DNA from: Microcebus murinus | Lineage: Eukaryota > Chordata > Mammalia > Primates > Cheirogaleidae | Reading direction: 5' to 3' | Assembly: GCF_040939455.1 (NCBI RefSeq) | Contig: NC_134115.1 | Location: 26,066,727-26,130,726 of the forward strand | Length of the DNA stretch: 64,000 nt | In this document: positions 61,252 through 64,000 of the stretch, piece after piece | How positions within the stretch are numbered: position 1 is the first letter of the stretch | Layout: the number at the start of each line of letters is the position of its first letter | Translations under genes and position numbers: made by a program | Notes under the pieces: model-generated | The model's input: only the letters and a program-made list of their open reading frames with translations | The model's database searches: none | Told to the model about the DNA's origin: nothing

Positions 61252-61402
61252 ATGGCTCAGGAGACTAACCAGACCCCGGGGCCCATGCTGTGTAGTACAG
61301 GATGTGGCTTTTATGGAAATCCTAGGACAAATGGAATGTGTTCTGTTTGCTACAAAGAACATCTTCAGAGGCAGCAGAATAGTGGCAGAATGAGCCCAAT
61401 GG
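61252..61402 (+). CDS. ZFAND5: ZFAND5 coding exon 2 (start codon and A20 zinc finger)
   Basis: This is the first coding exon of AN1-type zinc finger protein 5 (ZNF216): 50 codons plus one base (phase 1), starting [18 protein letters not shown] and ending in GG before GTAAGT. The ATG has a good context (AAAAATATGG) and matches the known mammalian start. Residues Cys14, Cys18, Cys30 and Cys33 (C-x3-C-x11-C-x2-C) form the complete A20-type zinc finger, which in this family binds ubiquitin chains. ZFAND5 also contacts the 26S proteasome and promotes degradation of ubiquitinated proteins, for example in muscle atrophy. It has been reported to dampen NF-kB signalling and to bind AU-rich mRNAs. No frameshift or missing zinc ligand is seen. 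Reading on into the intron gives a different 37-residue tail ending at 61,515. Confidence 0.98.
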
Positions 61403-61773
61403 GTAAGTTGTTTCCAAGGAAAAACACATTTGAAGAACTGGTGGACAGAAAATATAGAACCAAGAATTGGGGCCAAAGACTGAGAATGCTGAATGCCCAA
61501 AAAGAGAAGACTTGACAAGAGCTTGAAATTAAAATAACAGCCCAAGTATTTGACCTGACTGCATCAAAAATGAATGACTATATGTACAAGCATCTTATAG
61601 CTTTTTCAGTTTTGTTTTTTTGGTTTGGATACTCAAGTGTAGGATTGCAGCACAGTGAAAGTGCTTAAATCACTAACCTAATTAAATGCAAGTATTTGTT
61701 GCTTACTAAATCTTGATACTAAGTGAATTTTTGTAGTGTTGATTGGTTCCTTACAAATCCTGTTTTTAAATAG
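61403..61773 (+). other. ZFAND5: ZFAND5 intron 2 (371 bp)
   Basis: A short intron with donor GTAAGT at 61,403 and acceptor TAAATAG ending at 61,773. It is readable for 37 codons in the frame of exon 2 before a stop at 61,513-61,515. No repeat is recognised in it. Confidence 0.9.
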
Positions 61774-61885
61774 GGACAGCTAGTGGTTCCAACAGTCCTA
61801 CCTCAGATTCTGCATCTGTACAGAGAGCAGACACTAGCCTAAACAACTGTGAAGGTGCTGCTGGCAGCACATCTGAAAAATCAAG
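61774..61885 (+). CDS. ZFAND5: ZFAND5 coding exon 3 (Ser/Thr-rich linker)
   Basis: This 112-base exon continues the frame of exon 2 (phase 1 in, phase 2 out): GG+GACAGCT... gives [17 protein letters not shown] and so on. It covers residues 51 to about 88, a low-complexity Ser/Thr/Asn-rich linker between the A20 and AN1 fingers. It is flanked by AAATAG on the left and GTAAGA on the right. The reading frame is intact and matches the known ZFAND5 linker. No catalytic or metal-binding residue is expected here. Confidence 0.97.
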
Positions 61886-62506
61886 GTAAGATTGAACATT
61901 TTAGAATTTTTATGATACTGCAAAGAGGAAACTAAGATGTCTGTACAAATCATACAATAATAGAGATGTTAACATATCAGATGCTCTTAGCTTTGCATGT
62001 GTTACACAATCAGGAATTCCAGTGTCATTTAATATGATTCTTAGGTCTTTGAGTAAAGATGTGTATTAAAGTGTATTTCCTAACCCTGTCAAGGGTACTG
62101 TGTTGGAAATGCTGTGCTGTTTTTATTTGTAATTGAGATTTAGGGATTGTTGAGAGTGTACAGACTGTATTATAGTGCCACATAAGGTGTTTTGGCAAAG
62201 CTGCCTCTTTTGCTCTTACCCAAGTTACAGGCACAGCTAAAAATTCCTGTTGGTTATAATAGAATATTGTAACCTATACAAATAATGCAGCCTTGAGTTG
62301 ATGAACCATTTATCAAATTGCTTTCTTTATTCTCAGTCATTTGTTCTGGGTATCCAATAACATCCTTTTTAAAATTTTAGGTTATCTAGCTCTATTTGAT
62401 CGTGTTGGAAAAAATATATACTTTAAAGTTGAATTGAAAACTTACTATCTCAAAAAGAAGTACCCTTAACATCTTTAAAAATAACTGTTTGCTTGAACTC
62501 AAATAG

Positions 62507-62610
62507 AAATGTGCCTGTGGCTGCCTTGCCTGTAACTCAGCAAATGACAGAAATGAGCATTTCAAGAGAGGACAAAATAACTACCCCGAAAACAGAGGTG
62601 TCAGAGCCAG
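62507..62610 (+). CDS. ZFAND5: ZFAND5 coding exon 4 (linker, continues beyond window)
   Basis: A 104-base exon, phase 2 in and phase 1 out, encoding about residues 88-122: [20 protein letters not shown] followed by [14 protein letters not shown]. It is bounded by AAATAG and GTATGC. The remaining coding part (rest of the linker, the AN1 C2H2/C-type zinc finger and the conserved C-terminus of the 213-residue protein) was searched for in 62,611-64,000 and not found. It must lie past the window end, so the gene is partial here. Confidence 0.97.
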
Positions 62611-64000
62611 GTATGCTTTTTATTTAATACTAGTTCAGTTCTGAATTTGGTAGCATGAGAAAGGGTTGGTGGGAGGATTCTTTCCTTCCCATTGAAGGAC
62701 CAAAGAGGAGGGAGAGCTGTAGAGTACCAGGCCAAGCAAAGAGCTGTATTTAAATGTAAAATAGTCACATTCTTTAATCTCTTCTTTGCCTATCCCATCT
62801 ACTTCCATAACCTTTAAATCAGCAAACTTTGTAATCTAGAGGCTGAATGTGTTACAAACTTTTTTTCTTCTATTCGTGCCTGTAATAAGGAATGTTATGA
62901 GCTTAAATTTCAAGGCCATAAAGAGAAATTTATAACCAAAAGCAGTAACTATTCAGTTTTGATATGTCAGTGTTGTAGGAAACTTTCAAGTTTAACAATA
63001 TATTGAACACTAAAAGTTGAAGACATGTAGGAACTATATCATTTTGTGGGAGTTTAAAACTCAAATGGGAAGTCATTTTGGTTTTCATGAGACAGTGACT
63101 TTGAGGCTGTGCTTATATAGCACCACCAGGAGTGCTGTAATGTTACAGGAAGACGGCGTGTTTGTTGAAGTACACATGCTAGGTCCTAGAAAAAAGATCT
63201 ATGCATTTTATATAGTGCACAGTTTATTCTCCCAATTTGTTCTTTTTTAGTAGAGTGATTTAATGCAATACATAGCTTTATTCTGAAAAAATAGTATCGG
63301 TGCTTGAACTGGTTTGGAGGCTTCCTTTTGCTAATACCATGGCCAACTTTATGTGTACTGTATGGATCTTATAAAGTTAAGGTCAACTTCTTAAGTTTGG
63401 CAGGTGAATCTATTTATATCTGGTATTTTGAAATATTTCATCCTTCAAAAACAAACCTGACCAAATTAGTATGTTTGTAATGCCTTTGTTTATATGTTTA
63501 AAAAAAAAAAAAAAAAAGCTAAATTACTGACCTTGGGTAAAATAGTCTTGGCTAACATTAGAGATATACCTAGTCTGCATTTATTATTACTTAATAGGTA
63601 TTCTATGGGTCACTGCTATTTTCATTTTCAGTATCACTTTTCTCTTATTTCCCCTTTCTTTGTATGTCTCATTTTTCAGGCGTGGCCAATGAAATGGTTG
63701 ATTCTGCCCCCACCCCCAACTGTTCCCATAGATTATTCTTTACCTTTGTGCCATCAGGAAAAATTAAGATTGTCATAATAGCTTGTTAGGAATAAGTAAT
63801 AGGTGAAATACTGTTTCGTTAGTCTAATATTAAGCTATTGATCCCAGTGGATAAGCTAATGCAGATGAATTATAAATTTCAGCAGAGTTTTAGAGTAATT
63901 TGTCACTAAACCAATCAGCTTACTCTCTAGGAGCTTGGATATATGCCAGCAGCATTGGTGCTGGCGTTTAGGCAGTAATTGCAGCAATGCATGCATAAAT
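62611..64000 (+). other. ZFAND5: ZFAND5 intron 4, incomplete
   Basis: This is AT-rich intronic DNA after the donor at 62,611. It includes a poly(A) run at 63,500-63,517 and no recognised repeat family. No further ZFAND5 exon is present before the window ends. Confidence 0.8.

Noticed and set aside
62611..64000. Remaining ZFAND5 exons (AN1 finger) in the last 1.4 kb
   Set aside because: No reading frame there encodes the expected Cys/His-rich AN1 motif or the conserved C-terminus; they must lie beyond the window.

Overview
This window is nuclear DNA from a primate of the lemur/strepsirrhine lineage. At least eight Alu copies carry the left arm 'GTAATCCTAGC' in place of the human 'GTAATCCCAGC', a linker reading about 'ATAAATAGAAAGAAATTAATTGG', and a right arm ending 'GTTGCTGTGAGCTAGGCTGACGCCA'. 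I know this Alu type from strepsirrhines. Older AluJ-like copies, MaLR LTRs, L2, MIR and L1M fragments form the usual primate background. A young L1 with the 3' end 'GTACCCCTATAATATGC' agrees. The species cannot be named from sequence alone.

Layout. Positions 1-55,780 are intergenic. They hold no protein-coding exon I can support. They are single-copy AT-rich DNA alternating with interspersed repeats, many of them nested. The densest stack is 45,980-50,530, where one old antisense L1 has been split by a solo retroviral LTR, a young sense L1 and an LTR/Alu complex. A CpG island begins near 55,800 and peaks at 56,450-57,650. It is the promoter and untranslated first exon of ZFAND5 (ZNF216), on the + strand. 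After a 4 kb first intron come three coding exons (61,252-61,402; 61,774-61,885; 62,507-62,610). They encode residues 1 to 122 of about 213, including the complete A20-type ubiquitin-binding zinc finger. The AN1 zinc finger and 3' end lie beyond position 64,000. In human the neighbours of ZFAND5 are TMC1 on the 5' side and GDA on the 3' side, so a long 5' intergenic stretch fits the known order.

Most notable observations: (1) a 5' tRNA-Gly(TCC) half, cut in the anticodon loop and flanked by a perfect 17-bp target-site duplication, in ZFAND5 intron 1; (2) an 84-bp tail-less fragment of the Alu 5' end with its own duplication near 50 kb, made by what looks like the same mechanism; (3) a 452-bp DNA transposon with 'CCGTGTTTCCC' termini and a short ORF that may be a transposase remnant; (4) a nearly perfect 55-bp inverted copy of a sequence 0.7 kb away, suggesting template switching; (5) several perfect hairpins and palindromes, one in ZFAND5 intron 1. 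No operon-like or wholly new gene system is visible. The novelty is in retroposition and rearrangement products.
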